Source: Bradyrhizobium sediminis
Lineage (GTDB): Bacteria; Pseudomonadota; Alphaproteobacteria; Rhizobiales; Xanthobacteraceae
Assembly: GCF_018736105.1 (NCBI RefSeq)
Contig: NZ_CP076135.1
Span: 1,734,001 to 1,798,000 of the forward strand
Length of the DNA: 64,000 bases
Direction of reading: 5' to 3'
The notes under the pieces are model-generated. The model worked only from the letters and a program-made list of their open reading frames with translations, was not told the DNA's origin and searched no databases. Position numbers and translations under genes: made by a program. Positions 25,432 through 34,481 of the stretch are shown in pieces (positions within the stretch are counted from its first letter, which is position 1; every line of letters starts with the position of its first letter).

Positions 25432-27543
25432 TCACTCATAGCGCAGCGCCTCGATCGGATCGAGCCGGGCGGCCTTGCGCGCCGGATAATAGCCAAAGAA
25501 GATGCCGACGGCCGCCGAAAACAGGAATCCGCCGGCAATCGCCGTTATCGATATCGGCGCCGGCCATCCGGTGATGGCCGAAACGGCGACCGAAAGCGCC
25601 GCGCCGATGACAATTCCGACGATGCCGCCGCTGACGCTGATGAATACCGCCTCGGCCAGAAACTGCAGCAGCACGTGCAGCCGGCGGGCGCCGATCGCCA
25701 TCCGCAGCCCGATTTCACGGGTTCGCTCCGTCACCGACACCAGCAGGATGTTCATGATGCCGATGCCGCCGACGACAAGCGATATCGACGCCACCGCCGC
25801 CAGCAGGAGCGCCATGATGCGGCTGCTGCCCTCGGCGGTCTCGGCGATCTGGCTGAGATTGCGGACCGAGAAATCATTCGGCGTGCCCGGCCGGACGCGG
25901 TGGCGGCGCGCCAGGATGTCGGTGGACTGGTTGATGGCTGTCTGAATGGCGTTCTGGTCCACCGCCTGGACGTAGATCTGATTCACAAATCCGGTCAGGC
26001 GCGGTTGCAGCCCGTATGGATTGGGCGGCGTCGGATAAATCCAGTTGATGGGCGTTTGCTGGCTCGGCGCCGCAACGCCGATGATCTTGCGCTCGGCGGT
26101 CGTGAACGGAACCATGATCAGATCGTCCTGGTCCTGTCCAAAGGATGTCTGTCCCTTTGATTCGAGAACCCCGATCACCCGCAGCGAGACGCCCCTGACC
26201 TGGACCAGGGCGCCGATCGGGTTCTGGGAGGCGCCGAACAATTCCCGGCGCACGGTCTCTCCAAGGACGACGACAAGCCCGGCGCTTCGCTCGTCCTCCG
26301 CCGTGATCGCCCGCCCGGAGGCGATCCGCCAGTTCGTCATCGGAGGATAGTTGAAGCTCACGCCCTGGATGCCGGTGGTCCAGTTCTGGCTGGCAAACCG
26401 GATCTGGCCGGACTGGCGGATCAGATAGCCCACCTCGCCGACGGCGGTCGCTTCCTGCAGGATCGCGCGGACGTCGGCAACCGTCAGTGTCGATGCGCTG
26501 CCGAAACCGCCGCGGGCACCTCCGCGGGTGGCGGCGCCCGGCACGATCACCACGAGGTTGGTCCCGAGCCGTGCGATCTCCTTGCGCACGGCCTCGTTGG
26601 CGCCCTGGCCGACCGACACCATCACGATCAGGGCGGCGACGCCGATGAAGACCCCGAGCATGGTCAGCGCCGAACGCATCTTGTTGCGCCAGATCGCCTC
26701 CGCCGCCGCCGTCATCACCATCCAGGCGAACGGCCAGGATGCGCCGGACGATCCGGCAAAGGATGGCGGCGCCGCGGCCGGGGAGGGCAGCGGCGGTTTC
26801 GCAGCGGCGGATCCGGCAGTGCTTTCCGGCGTCGTCACCGGCCTGGTCTTCTTTACGTCCGAGATGATCTGGCCGTCGCGCATGGTCAGCACGCGATCCG
26901 CAAAGGCCGCAACGTCAGACTCGTGGGTCACCACGATGATGGTGACGCCCTGTTCGCGGTTGAGCGAACTCAGCGTCTGCATGATCTCATGGGAGTTGCG
27001 GGTATCGAGATTGCCGGTCGGCTCGTCTGCCAGCAGCAGGCTCGGCCGGTTGATCAGCGCCCGCGCGATGGCGACGCGCTGCTGCTGCCCGCCGGAGAGC
27101 TGGCCGGGCGTGTTGCGCTCGCGGTCGCGCAGGCCGATTTGGTCCAGCACCGCGCGCGCCCGCTCGAAGCGCGCCCGCGCATGGCCCTGGCCGGACGTCG
27201 CGTACAGCAGCGGCAGGGCGACGTTGTCGATGGCGCTGGTGCGCGGCAGCAGGTTGAAGCTCTGGAATACGAAACCCAGCCGCTCGCTGCGCAGGCCCGC
27301 GAGGTCGGGCTCGGCAAGCTGCGCCACATCGATGCCTTCGAACCAGTAATGGCCGCCGCTCGGCCGGTCGAGGCAGCCGAGGATCGACATCAGCGTCGAC
27401 TTGCCCGATCCGGAAGCGCCCATGATGGCGATGAACTCGCCGCGTTCGACCGTCAGGCTGACGTCGCGAAGCGCATGAACATCGATATCGCCGACATGAT
27501 ATGTCCGCGACACCCGTTCGATCCTGATGACCGGCTCCGCCAT
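25432..27543 (-). CDS. macB: MacB-type ABC transporter, fused ATPase and permease
   Basis: 703 residues. Residues 1-230 are a LolD/MacB-type ATPase: Walker A GASGSGKSTLMSILG, Q-loop FVFQSFNLL, signature LSGGQQQRVAIARAL, Walker B LLLADEPTGNLD, H-loop VVTHE. A Pro/Ala linker leads to the first membrane helix (MLGVFIGVAALIVMVSVGQGA), a large periplasmic domain, and three C-terminal helices (FtsX family). MacB with MacA and an outer-membrane TolC expels macrolides, peptides or other amphipathic substrates. The adaptor gene lies directly upstream; no TolC gene is in the window. Confidence 0.92.
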   Translation of the reverse strand: MAEPVIRIERVSRTYHVGDIDVHALRDVSLTVERGEFIAIMGASGSGKSTLMSILGCLDRPSGGHYWFEGIDVAQLAEPDLAGLRSERLGFVFQSFNLLPRTSAIDNVALPLLYATSGQGHARARFERARAVLDQIGLRDRERNTPGQLSGGQQQRVAIARALINRPSLLLADEPTGNLDTRNSHEIMQTLSSLNREQGVTIIVVTHESDVAAFADRVLTMRDGQIISDVKKTRPVTTPESTAGSAAAKPPLPSPAAAPPSFAGSSGASWPFAWMVMTAAAEAIWRNKMRSALTMLGVFIGVAALIVMVSVGQGANEAVRKEIARLGTNLVVIVPGAATRGGARGGFGSASTLTVADVRAILQEATAVGEVGYLIRQSGQIRFASQNWTTGIQGVSFNYPPMTNWRIASGRAITAEDERSAGLVVVLGETVRRELFGASQNPIGALVQVRGVSLRVIGVLESKGQTSFGQDQDDLIMVPFTTAERKIIGVAAPSQQTPINWIYPTPPNPYGLQPRLTGFVNQIYVQAVDQNAIQTAINQSTDILARRHRVRPGTPNDFSVRNLSQIAETAEGSSRIMALLLAAVASISLVVGGIGIMNILLVSVTERTREIGLRMAIGARRLHVLLQFLAEAVFISVSGGIVGIVIGAALSVAVSAITGWPAPISITAIAGGFLFSAAVGIFFGYYPARKAARLDPIEALRYE

Positions 27544-27575
27544 TTCAGTCCATCGCCGCTTTGTCGTCGCTGCAC

Positions 27576-28811
27576 TCAGAGTCGCGGCCGCGGCACGCCG
27601 GAGCGCGCGTTGCCCGTCTGATTGCGCGCTTCGCCGACGATCACCTTGTCGCCCGGCTTGAGGTCGCCCTTGACCACCTCAGTCAATTCGTCGTCGTCGA
27701 GACCGGTGGTCACCTGAACCGGTGTCGGAACTCCGTCGCGGAGCACCCAGGCATGCGCCGGTCCCGTCTCGCGCAGAACGTTTCCGGCCGGAACATAGCG
27801 CAACGCCTGATTGGGAATGCGGAGCACGTCATGGCGCTGATCGACCAGGATCCGCGTTGCCGCGGTCAGGCCCGGCTTGAGCGCCAGATCCGAATTATTG
27901 ACGCTGACCACGACGTCGTAGGTGACGACGTTCTGCACCGTTTGCGGGGATTGGCGGACCTGGGTCACGATGCCGTCGAACGCGCGTTTGGGATAGGCAT
28001 CGACGGTGAAGGTCGCCTTGTTGCCGAGCTTGACGCCGCCGATATCGCTTTCGCTGACATTGGCGTCGACCTGCATTTTGGTCAGGTCGGTTGCGATCAG
28101 GAACAGCGTGGGAGTCTGGAAACTCGCCGCGACGGTCTGTCCGATCGTGACGTTGCGCGAAACCACGGTGCCGTCGACCGGCGAGATGATCTTGGTGTAA
28201 TCGAGATTGATCTGCGCCGCGTCGACCACCGCCTGGCGCTGCTGGATCGTAGCCTCGTCGAAGGTGATCTGGGCGACGGCCTGATCGTATGTGCTGTGGG
28301 CGTTGTCGTAGGCATCCTTCGATACGGCATTGGTCTTGACCAGCGACGCCATGCGATCGAACGCCAGCTTGGCGTATTCCAGCGATGCCTTGTCCTTTTC
28401 CAGCTGCGCCCGTGCGACGGCGAGATTGGCCTTGGCCTGATCGAGGATGCTCTGGTACGGGCGCCCGTCGATCCTGGCGCAGATCTGTCCGCGCTTCACC
28501 TCGGTGTTGTAATCGCAGCTCAACTCCTGGATGACGCCGGACACATAGGTCCCGACGATGATCGTCAGTTCCGGATTGACCGTGCCGGTGGCATTGACGC
28601 CGCGGGCGATCCTGCCAGTCGTCACCGGCGCCGTCTCGTACCGGACCGTGTCGCCGCTGCCGATCGACCACCATGCGCCGCCGGCAGCCGCAAGCAGCAG
28701 CACCGCGATCGCAATGACGGTGCCGCGCCGGACCGCAAGGCGTTGCGGCGCTGGCACCGGGTGTTGACCCGGCGGAGGCTCGGTTGCAGCAGTGCCGAGC
28801 TGCTTGTTCAT
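27576..28811 (-). CDS. macA: MacA/HlyD-type periplasmic adaptor (membrane fusion protein)
   Basis: 411 residues. A short cytoplasmic tail is followed by one membrane helix (RGTVIAIAVLLLAAAGGAWW). The lipoyl half-motifs are split by a coiled-coil hairpin rich in Ala/Gln/Lys (residues about 125-220). Conserved YTKIISPVDGTVVSRNVTIGQTVAASFQTPTLF is the second lipoyl piece and beta-barrel entry (quoted in parts: SPVDGTVVSRNVTIGQ). It links the MacB permease to an outer-membrane channel. It is first in a two-gene operon, 32 bases before macB. Confidence 0.9.
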   Translation of the reverse strand: MNKQLGTAATEPPPGQHPVPAPQRLAVRRGTVIAIAVLLLAAAGGAWWSIGSGDTVRYETAPVTTGRIARGVNATGTVNPELTIIVGTYVSGVIQELSCDYNTEVKRGQICARIDGRPYQSILDQAKANLAVARAQLEKDKASLEYAKLAFDRMASLVKTNAVSKDAYDNAHSTYDQAVAQITFDEATIQQRQAVVDAAQINLDYTKIISPVDGTVVSRNVTIGQTVAASFQTPTLFLIATDLTKMQVDANVSESDIGGVKLGNKATFTVDAYPKRAFDGIVTQVRQSPQTVQNVVTYDVVVSVNNSDLALKPGLTAATRILVDQRHDVLRIPNQALRYVPAGNVLRETGPAHAWVLRDGVPTPVQVTTGLDDDELTEVVKGDLKPGDKVIVGEARNQTGNARSGVPRPRL

Positions 28812-28907
28812 TCTGCGTTGGCTCCGGGGCTGATGGCTTCGAAAAAGAAAGCCTAGCCAATGACCGGGGCCGGATTGTTGATTGGGATCAAGGCCAGCGA
28901 CGGGCCG

Positions 28908-30365
28908 TCATGCCCGCACGGCCCGGGATGCACCCAAATCGTAGAGCCGTGCGAGTGCATCGGTGACTGCCTTGCGCACGCGCGGATCGGCCCCCAGCGC
29001 GCCGAACACCGAGCTGACGTCCAGCAGCGCGGGGGCCAGCCGGTCTGCGACCGGACCGGCCATCTCTGCGGCGGCCGCCAGCTCCGGCGCAATCGGGTCG
29101 CGGACGTCGATCTCTCGCCCCAGTTCGTCCACGCCCGTGACGTAGCGCATCCAGCCCGCCACCGCGAGCGCATGCGTCTCGATCGGCAGGCCCAGCATCA
29201 AGCGGTCGCGCAGCGTTCCGAGCAACCGCTGCGGAAGCTTCTGCGAGCCGTCCATCGCGATCTGCCAGGTATGATGATGCAGGGCCGGGTTCGAAAAGCG
29301 CTTCAGGAGCGTTGCGCAGTAGGCCGAAAGATCGGTTCCGGCCGGTACCGTCAGCGTCACCGCCGCTTCGTCCATCAATTGCCGGGCATAGGCCGCGAAG
29401 CGGCTGTCGGCCATCGTGGCGGCGATGGTCTCGTAGCCGGCGAGATAGCCGAGATAGGCCAGCGCCGAGTGGCTGCCGTTGAGCAGCCGCAGCTTCATGT
29501 ATTCGAATGGCGTGACGTCTGCGACGAGCTGCACGCCCGCGGCTGCGAAATCCGGCCGGCCGGCCGGAAAGCGGTCTTCGACGATCCATTGCGTAAAGGG
29601 CTCCGTGACCACCGGCCACGCGTCGATCATGCCAAGCGCAACGGAGACGTCGGCGCGGTCGGCGTCGGTGGTCTCGGGCACGATCCGGTCCACCATCGTT
29701 GACGGGAAAGCGACCTCGTCCGCGATCCATTTGCCGAGCTCCGGCGATTTCAAGCTGGCGAGCCGCTTCACAATTCGCCCCACCGTATGGCCGTTGGCCG
29801 GGAGGTTGTCGCAGCACAGCACGGTGAATGGCGCTGCACCTGAAGCCTTCCTGCGCGAAAGCGCGGCGACGATGAATCCGGCGGCTGACCGCGGCGCATC
29901 CGGATTTTCCAGGTCATGAACGATATCGGGATGCCGTTCGTTCAGTTCGCCGGTTTGCGGCGTGTGGCAGTATCCTTTCTCGGTGATGGTGAGCGACACG
30001 ATCCGCGTCGCCGGATCGGCCATGTGTGCGATCAAGCGCGCGGGGTTCGTCCTGGCGACCTCGGTCTTGATGATCGAGCCGACGACCCGGTGCTCGGTGG
30101 CCGCGCCGGATTGGATGGCGACCGTGTAGAGGCCGTCCTGCGGGGCGAGCGCGTCGTGCGTGTCTGGATTTCTCAGGCTGGCGCCGACGATTCCCCAATT
30201 GGTGGTCCCGCCGGCAAGAAGGTCGTCGATGACGACAGCCTGGTGGGCCCGATGGAAGGCGCCCAGGCCCAGATGGACGATGCCAGGCGTGACCCGCGCG
30301 CGGTCATAGCCGGGGCGGCGGACATGGCCTGGAAGGCGATCGAGGCTGGCGTTCGAGAGGCGCAA
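28908..30365 (-). CDS. uxuB: Fructuronate reductase / mannitol dehydrogenase family (UxuB-like)
   Basis: 485 residues from a TTG at 30365, with AGGAGG 5 bases upstream; the open frame runs on to 30446 but without a ribosome site. The Rossmann motif is VHLGLGAFHRAHQA. KGYCHTPQTGELNERHPDI and LCCDNLPANGHTVGRIV are family signatures. LRLLNGSHSALAYLGYLAGY contains the catalytic Lys/Asn/His set of polyol-specific long-chain dehydrogenases. The family covers mannitol, fructuronate and tagaturonate reduction. The uxuA gene in the facing arm and the shared regulatory region favour D-fructuronate to D-mannonate. It is transcribed divergently from the GntR regulator. Confidence 0.88.
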   Translation of the reverse strand: MRLSNASLDRLPGHVRRPGYDRARVTPGIVHLGLGAFHRAHQAVVIDDLLAGGTTNWGIVGASLRNPDTHDALAPQDGLYTVAIQSGAATEHRVVGSIIKTEVARTNPARLIAHMADPATRIVSLTITEKGYCHTPQTGELNERHPDIVHDLENPDAPRSAAGFIVAALSRRKASGAAPFTVLCCDNLPANGHTVGRIVKRLASLKSPELGKWIADEVAFPSTMVDRIVPETTDADRADVSVALGMIDAWPVVTEPFTQWIVEDRFPAGRPDFAAAGVQLVADVTPFEYMKLRLLNGSHSALAYLGYLAGYETIAATMADSRFAAYARQLMDEAAVTLTVPAGTDLSAYCATLLKRFSNPALHHHTWQIAMDGSQKLPQRLLGTLRDRLMLGLPIETHALAVAGWMRYVTGVDELGREIDVRDPIAPELAAAAEMAGPVADRLAPALLDVSSVFGALGADPRVRKAVTDALARLYDLGASRAVRA

Positions 30366-30408
30366 AACTGCCTCCTGTCGGGGTTGAATGGGGGTTTTCG
30401 CCGTTGGC

Positions 30409-30472
30409 TTGACACAGAGGGCTTTTCTCGTCAATCTTTTGGTCAATTGGTAAGGCCAATATACCGAATTGG
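30409..30472. promoter_or_regulatory. Divergent hexuronate control region: TTGACA box and palindromic GntR operator
   Basis: TTGACA at 30409-30414 is a good -35 for the rightward transcript, though the matching -10 is weak. Next comes an operator-like palindrome: CAATTGGTA at 30444-30452 mirrored by TACCGAATTG at 30462-30471, enclosing ATTGGTAAGGCCAAT (30446-30460), itself a perfect 5-base inverted repeat. UxuR/ExuR-type FadR-subfamily operators have the form ATTGGTnnACCAAT, so the adjacent GntR protein is the likely binder, repressing both arms until a hexuronate intermediate is present. Confidence 0.55.
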
Positions 30473-30544
30473 GCAGGCCGCGGTCCCAGCTGGAAGGCAG
30501 GATCGTCTCGATCTGCCGAGGGGACTCGTTTCAGGGAGACCAGC

Positions 30545-31282
30545 GTGCCGCTCGAAGCCGTGGAGGCGCGGCGCCTCTATCGCCAGGTTGCCGATCAACT
30601 GCGCGCCCTCATCGACAGCGGTGAATACGCCGTCGGGAGCCGGCTGCCGACGGAACGGGATCTCGCCGAACAGTTGAAGGTTTCGCGGCCGACGGTGCGC
30701 GAAGCGCTGATCGCGCTGGAAGTCGAGGGCAGGGTCCGCATCCGTGTCGGCTCGGGGATTTACGTCATCGAACCGGCGGCACTCGCTTCACCCTTGCCGG
30801 CGTCCGCCACGATCGAAGGGCCGTTCGAAGTATTGCGCGCCCGCGAATTCATCGAAGGCGCGATCGCCGAGCAGGCTGCGCGGGTCGTCAGACCTGAGGA
30901 CATCGAGCGTATCGACGCTTCGCTGACGGCGATGGCGACGGTGCCGCATCCCGGCGAAGGATCGATGATCCATGATCGCGCTTTCCATGTTGCGGTCACG
31001 GGATGCCTCGACAACGCAGTGCTGGTCCGCGTCGTCGGCGAACTGTTCGACCAGCGCCTCAATCCCTACTTCGCCAAACTGGCGCACTATTTCGAGAATC
31101 CGGAGTCGTGGCGGGCCGCGCTCGCTGAGCATCACGCGATCCGCGACGCCATTGCGGCACACGATCCCGAGGCGGCGGGGATCGCGATGCGCCGCCATCT
31201 GGCTCGTTCGCAGGAACGATTTGCCCAGAGTTTTGGGGCGGAGACTGCCTCCCCATCGCGCGCTTCAATCGGGAGCGGCTGA
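30545..31282 (+). CDS. GntR family regulator, FadR subfamily (UxuR/ExuR-like)
   Basis: 245 residues starting at a GTG with AGGGAGA 5 bases upstream. N-terminal winged HTH: RLYRQVADQLRALIDSGEY, GSRLPTERDLAEQLKVSRPTVREALIALE (in pieces PTERDLAEQLKVSRPT). The all-helical FCD effector domain has the metal/ligand His and Asp positions: DRAFHVAVTGCLDN and LAEHHAIRDAIAAHDPEAA. It heads the rightward hexuronate arm and sits next to the palindromic operator. It probably controls uxuB, the TRAP genes, idnD-like gene and uxuA. Confidence 0.9.
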   Translation: MPLEAVEARRLYRQVADQLRALIDSGEYAVGSRLPTERDLAEQLKVSRPTVREALIALEVEGRVRIRVGSGIYVIEPAALASPLPASATIEGPFEVLRAREFIEGAIAEQAARVVRPEDIERIDASLTAMATVPHPGEGSMIHDRAFHVAVTGCLDNAVLVRVVGELFDQRLNPYFAKLAHYFENPESWRAALAEHHAIRDAIAAHDPEAAGIAMRRHLARSQERFAQSFGAETASPSRASIGSG

Positions 31283-31401
31283 CAAATTGTGGCGGATGCG
31301 CGCCAGCAACGGCTGGCGCGTCGAAATACCCATTCGGGCGGTTCGGCGAAATCCCGAACCGGTTGAGTAACAAAGCAAATGCAACAAGGGAGGAAATTGT
31401 C

Positions 31402-32379
31402 GTGTTGAAGAGAGTAGTGACTGTATTGGCCGCGTCGGCAGCGGCGCTGGTGGCGGCGACCAATGTCGGCATGGCCCAGACCAAACTCAAATGGGCCCAC
31501 GTCTACGAGACGTCGGAGCCGTTCCACACCGCTTCGGTATGGGCCGCGCAGGAGATCGGCAAGCGGACCAGCGGGCGCTATCAGATCGACGTCTATCCGG
31601 CCTCGCAGCTCGGCAAGGAAACCGACATCAATCAGGGTCTGTCGCTTGGCTCCGTCGATATCATCATTTCCGGCTCGAGCTTCGCTGCAAAGAGTTTCCC
31701 GCCGATCGGCGTCACCTATTATCCCTACACCTTCCGCGACGCGGATCATCTTCTGGCCTACACCAAGAGCGACGTCTTCAAGGAACTGACGAAAGGCTAT
31801 GAAGACAAGAGCGGCCATCACATCGTGGCGGTCACCTATTACGGCGTGCGCCACACCTCGTCGAACCGCGCGATCAAGACCTGCGCCGACATGAAGGGTC
31901 TCAAGATGCGGGTGCCGGATGTTCCGGCCTATCTGGCGATGCCGCGCGCCTGCGGCGCCAACACCGCGCCGATCGCCTTTGCCGAGGTCTATCTCGCCCT
32001 GCAGAACGGCACCGTGGAAGCCCAGGAAAATCCGCTTACCACCATCGAGGCGAAGAAATTCTACGAAGTCCAGAAGCACATCGTGCTGACCGGCCATATC
32101 GTCGACCACCTCAATACCGTGGTTGCGGGCGGCCTCTGGAAGAAGCTCCCCGACGAGGACCGCAAGATCTTCACCGACGTGGCGCAGGAGGCGGCGGCGA
32201 AGGCAACGCAGGAGATCAAGGAGAAGGAAGCCAAACTGGTCGATTTCTTCAAGCAGAAAGGCCTCACCGTCACCGGGATCGACAAGAACGAGTTCCGCGA
32301 CACGGTGATCAAGACGACGAGCTTCGAGAGCTTCGATTACCGCAAATCCGACTGGGATCGGATCCAAGCCATCAAGTAA
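31402..32379 (+). CDS. TRAP transporter substrate-binding protein (DctP), hexuronate locus
   Basis: About 325 residues from a GTG at 31402 with GGAGG 8 bases upstream; an upstream ATG at 31363 has none. The signal peptide ends GMAQ. The DctP fold is shown by LKWAHVYETSEPFHTASVWA, YPASQLGKETDINQGLSLGSVDI, MKGLKMRVPDVPAYLAM (the conserved Arg that grips the carboxylate) and TVEAQENPLTTI. The ligand is presumably an aldonate or hexuronate such as glucuronate, by gene context. It is followed by a strong stem-loop and then dctQ/dctM. Confidence 0.92.
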   Translation: MLKRVVTVLAASAAALVAATNVGMAQTKLKWAHVYETSEPFHTASVWAAQEIGKRTSGRYQIDVYPASQLGKETDINQGLSLGSVDIIISGSSFAAKSFPPIGVTYYPYTFRDADHLLAYTKSDVFKELTKGYEDKSGHHIVAVTYYGVRHTSSNRAIKTCADMKGLKMRVPDVPAYLAMPRACGANTAPIAFAEVYLALQNGTVEAQENPLTTIEAKKFYEVQKHIVLTGHIVDHLNTVVAGGLWKKLPDEDRKIFTDVAQEAAAKATQEIKEKEAKLVDFFKQKGLTVTGIDKNEFRDTVIKTTSFESFDYRKSDWDRIQAIK

Positions 32380-32397
32380 TCGCGGTATTCCGCTTCA

Positions 32398-32426
32398 GCC
32401 TCTTCCCGCAGTCTGCGGGGAGAGGC
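32398..32426 (+). terminator. Strong intercistronic stem-loop between dctP and dctQ
   Basis: GCCTCTTCCCGCA (32398-32410), loop GTC, TGCGGGGAGAGGC (32414-32426): a 13-base stem with one mismatch. No run of T follows, so it is not a classical terminator. Such hairpins after binding-protein genes usually stabilise or attenuate the mRNA so that the receptor is made in excess over the membrane subunits. The CTCTTCCCGC...GCGGGGAGAG sequence is also a common dispersed repeat in bradyrhizobia. Confidence 0.5.
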
Positions 32427-32491
32427 GTGAACGCGAGGCCGGGACGATGCGCGGCCGTGTCAGCTGAACTTCATCATATAAAGAGATCCCC

Positions 32492-33070
32492 ATGTCGACG
32501 GCCGAAGTGCACAAGCAGATCACGGCAGACGAGATAGCCCACACCTTCGAGGAAGAGGCGGTACCCAAGGTCGATCTTGGGCAATATGCCATCGAGGACT
32601 GGCTGGCGCTGGCGATCTTCTGGATCATGGCGCTCTGCGTCTTTCTGCAGTTCTTCACCCGCTATGTCCTCAATGACAGCTACGCCTGGACCGAGGAGAT
32701 CGCGACCTATTGCCTGATCGGCGTGGTCTTTCTCGGTTCCGCCATGTGCGTGCGCCTGTCGCGGCATATCCAGGTCGACCTCTTGTTCCGCTATTTGCCG
32801 CGGCTGCCGGCGCGCGCGCTCTCGACCGCCATCGACCTGATCCGGATCGCCTTCTTCGGGTATGCGATCAAGCTGGTCTGGCTGTTCATCCAGGTCGTAG
32901 CCGACGAGCGGATGACGACGATCAAGTTTCCGAAAGGCTTCGTCTACTACGTCGTGCTGTTCGGCTTCGTGATGATGTTCGCGCGATCGATCCAGATCGC
33001 CGTCGACAATTGGCGGCGCGGTTACTCGATCCTGGAGCGCCCCGGCGCGTTCGACGGAACGGAAGGGTGA
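32492..33070 (+). CDS. TRAP transporter small membrane subunit (DctQ)
   Basis: 192 residues. After a soluble N-terminal tail there are four membrane helices in the DctQ pattern: LALAIFWIMALCVFLQFFTRYVL, the conserved WTEEIATYCLIGVVFLGSAM, and RHIQVDLLFRYLP on the cytosolic side. The tail of about 40 residues before the first helix is longer than usual. It pairs with DctM, whose start is only 4 bases downstream of its stop. Confidence 0.9.
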   Translation: MSTAEVHKQITADEIAHTFEEEAVPKVDLGQYAIEDWLALAIFWIMALCVFLQFFTRYVLNDSYAWTEEIATYCLIGVVFLGSAMCVRLSRHIQVDLLFRYLPRLPARALSTAIDLIRIAFFGYAIKLVWLFIQVVADERMTTIKFPKGFVYYVVLFGFVMMFARSIQIAVDNWRRGYSILERPGAFDGTEG

Positions 33071-33074
33071 CGCG

Positions 33075-34481
33075 ATGCTGCTTCTGCTTGGAGTGTTTTT
33101 GATATTGATGCTGGTCGGCCTTCCGGTCGCGTTGGCGATGGCGACGTCGTCGCTGCTGTACATTCTCGTTACCGGCATAACGCCCGATGTGACGCTGGCG
33201 CAGCGCATGATCGCCGGCGTCGAGAGTTTTCCGTTGCTCGCCGTGCCGTTCTTCATTCTTGCCGGCAACCTCATGAACATCGCCGGAGTAACCGGCCGGA
33301 TCTACAAGTTTGCGGTTGCGCTGGTGGGCTGGATGCGCGGCGGTCTCGGCCACGTCAACATCATCGGCTCGGTGATCTTTTCAGGCATGTCGGGCACCGC
33401 GATCGCGGACGCCGCCGGCCTCGGCACCATCGAGATCAAGGCGATGAAGGATCACGGCTACTCCACGGAGTTTTCCGTCGGCGTGACGGCCGCCTCGGCG
33501 ACGCTGGGACCGATCATTCCGCCGTCGCTGCCGTTCGTGATCTACGGCATGATGGCGAACGTCTCGATCGGCGCGTTGTTCCTCGGGGGCGTCATTCCCG
33601 GCGTCATGATGACGCTGTTCATGATGGTGACGGTTGCGTATTTCGCTCACAAGAACGGCTGGGGCAGCGACTCGCCGTTCTCGTGGCCGCAGCTCGGATC
33701 GGCGGCTATCGAGATCGCGATCGTCGTCAGCTTTCCGCTCGCGGTCTGGCTGCTGACCGTCGCCGGGGTTTCGACCAACGTTTCGATCGGTGTCGGGCTC
33801 GCGGTGTTGCTGCTGATCGACTGGTATTTCGATTTCTCCGCCGTGATGGCGCTGATGGCGCCGGTCATCCTGATCGGCGGCATGACGCTCGGCTGGTTCA
33901 CGCCGACGGAGGCTGCGGTTGCGGCCGTGATCTGGTCGCTGTTTCTCGGGCTGGTGCGCTATCGCACCATGACCCTGCAGACGGTCGCCAAGGCCACGTT
34001 CGACACCATCGAGACGACGGCATCGGTCCTGTTCATCGTCACGGCGGCCTCGATTTTTGCCTGGCTTCTGACCGTCTCGCAGGCCGCGCAGATCATGACC
34101 GACGCGATACTCGGGCTGACGCAGAACAAATGGGTGTTCCTGCTGCTCGCCAACATTCTCATCCTGGTCGTCGGATGCTTCATCGACACCATCGCGGCGA
34201 TCACCATCCTGGTGCCGATCCTGCTGCCGATCGTCCTCAAGCTCGGCATCGATCCGATTCATTTCGGTCTGATCATGACGCTGAACCTGATGATCGGCCT
34301 GCTGCATCCGCCGCTCGGCATGGTGTTGTTCGTGCTGGCGCGCGTCGCCAAGCTCTCGGTGGAGCGCACGACGATGGCGATCCTGCCGTGGCTGGTGCCG
34401 CTGCTGCTGGCGCTGGCCGCCATCACCTACATCCCGGACCTGACGCTTTGGTTGCCGAAATACATGGGGCTTGCAAAATGA
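33075..34481 (+). CDS. TRAP transporter large membrane subunit (DctM)
   Basis: 468 residues and about 12 helices. Signatures: ESFPLLAVPFFILAGNLMNIAG, MSGTAIADAAGLGTIEIKAMKDHGY, ATLGPIIPPSLPFVIYGM and FTPTEAAVAAVIWSL. It is the sodium-coupled translocation subunit that works with the DctP and DctQ encoded just upstream. Its stop overlaps the start of the idonate-type dehydrogenase (ATGA), tying transport and catabolism into one operon. Confidence 0.93.
   Translation: MLLLLGVFLILMLVGLPVALAMATSSLLYILVTGITPDVTLAQRMIAGVESFPLLAVPFFILAGNLMNIAGVTGRIYKFAVALVGWMRGGLGHVNIIGSVIFSGMSGTAIADAAGLGTIEIKAMKDHGYSTEFSVGVTAASATLGPIIPPSLPFVIYGMMANVSIGALFLGGVIPGVMMTLFMMVTVAYFAHKNGWGSDSPFSWPQLGSAAIEIAIVVSFPLAVWLLTVAGVSTNVSIGVGLAVLLLIDWYFDFSAVMALMAPVILIGGMTLGWFTPTEAAVAAVIWSLFLGLVRYRTMTLQTVAKATFDTIETTASVLFIVTAASIFAWLLTVSQAAQIMTDAILGLTQNKWVFLLLANILILVVGCFIDTIAAITILVPILLPIVLKLGIDPIHFGLIMTLNLMIGLLHPPLGMVLFVLARVAKLSVERTTMAILPWLVPLLLALAAITYIPDLTLWLPKYMGLAK

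Noticed and set aside
23285..25441. 718-codon open frame on the plus strand
   Set aside because: Exact antisense of phosphoenolpyruvate synthase; no ribosome site or domain.
33683..34477. Upstream extension of the idonate-type dehydrogenase frame to 614 codons
   Set aside because: The added part is an out-of-frame reading of dctM. The true start is the ATG at 34478 overlapping the dctM stop.
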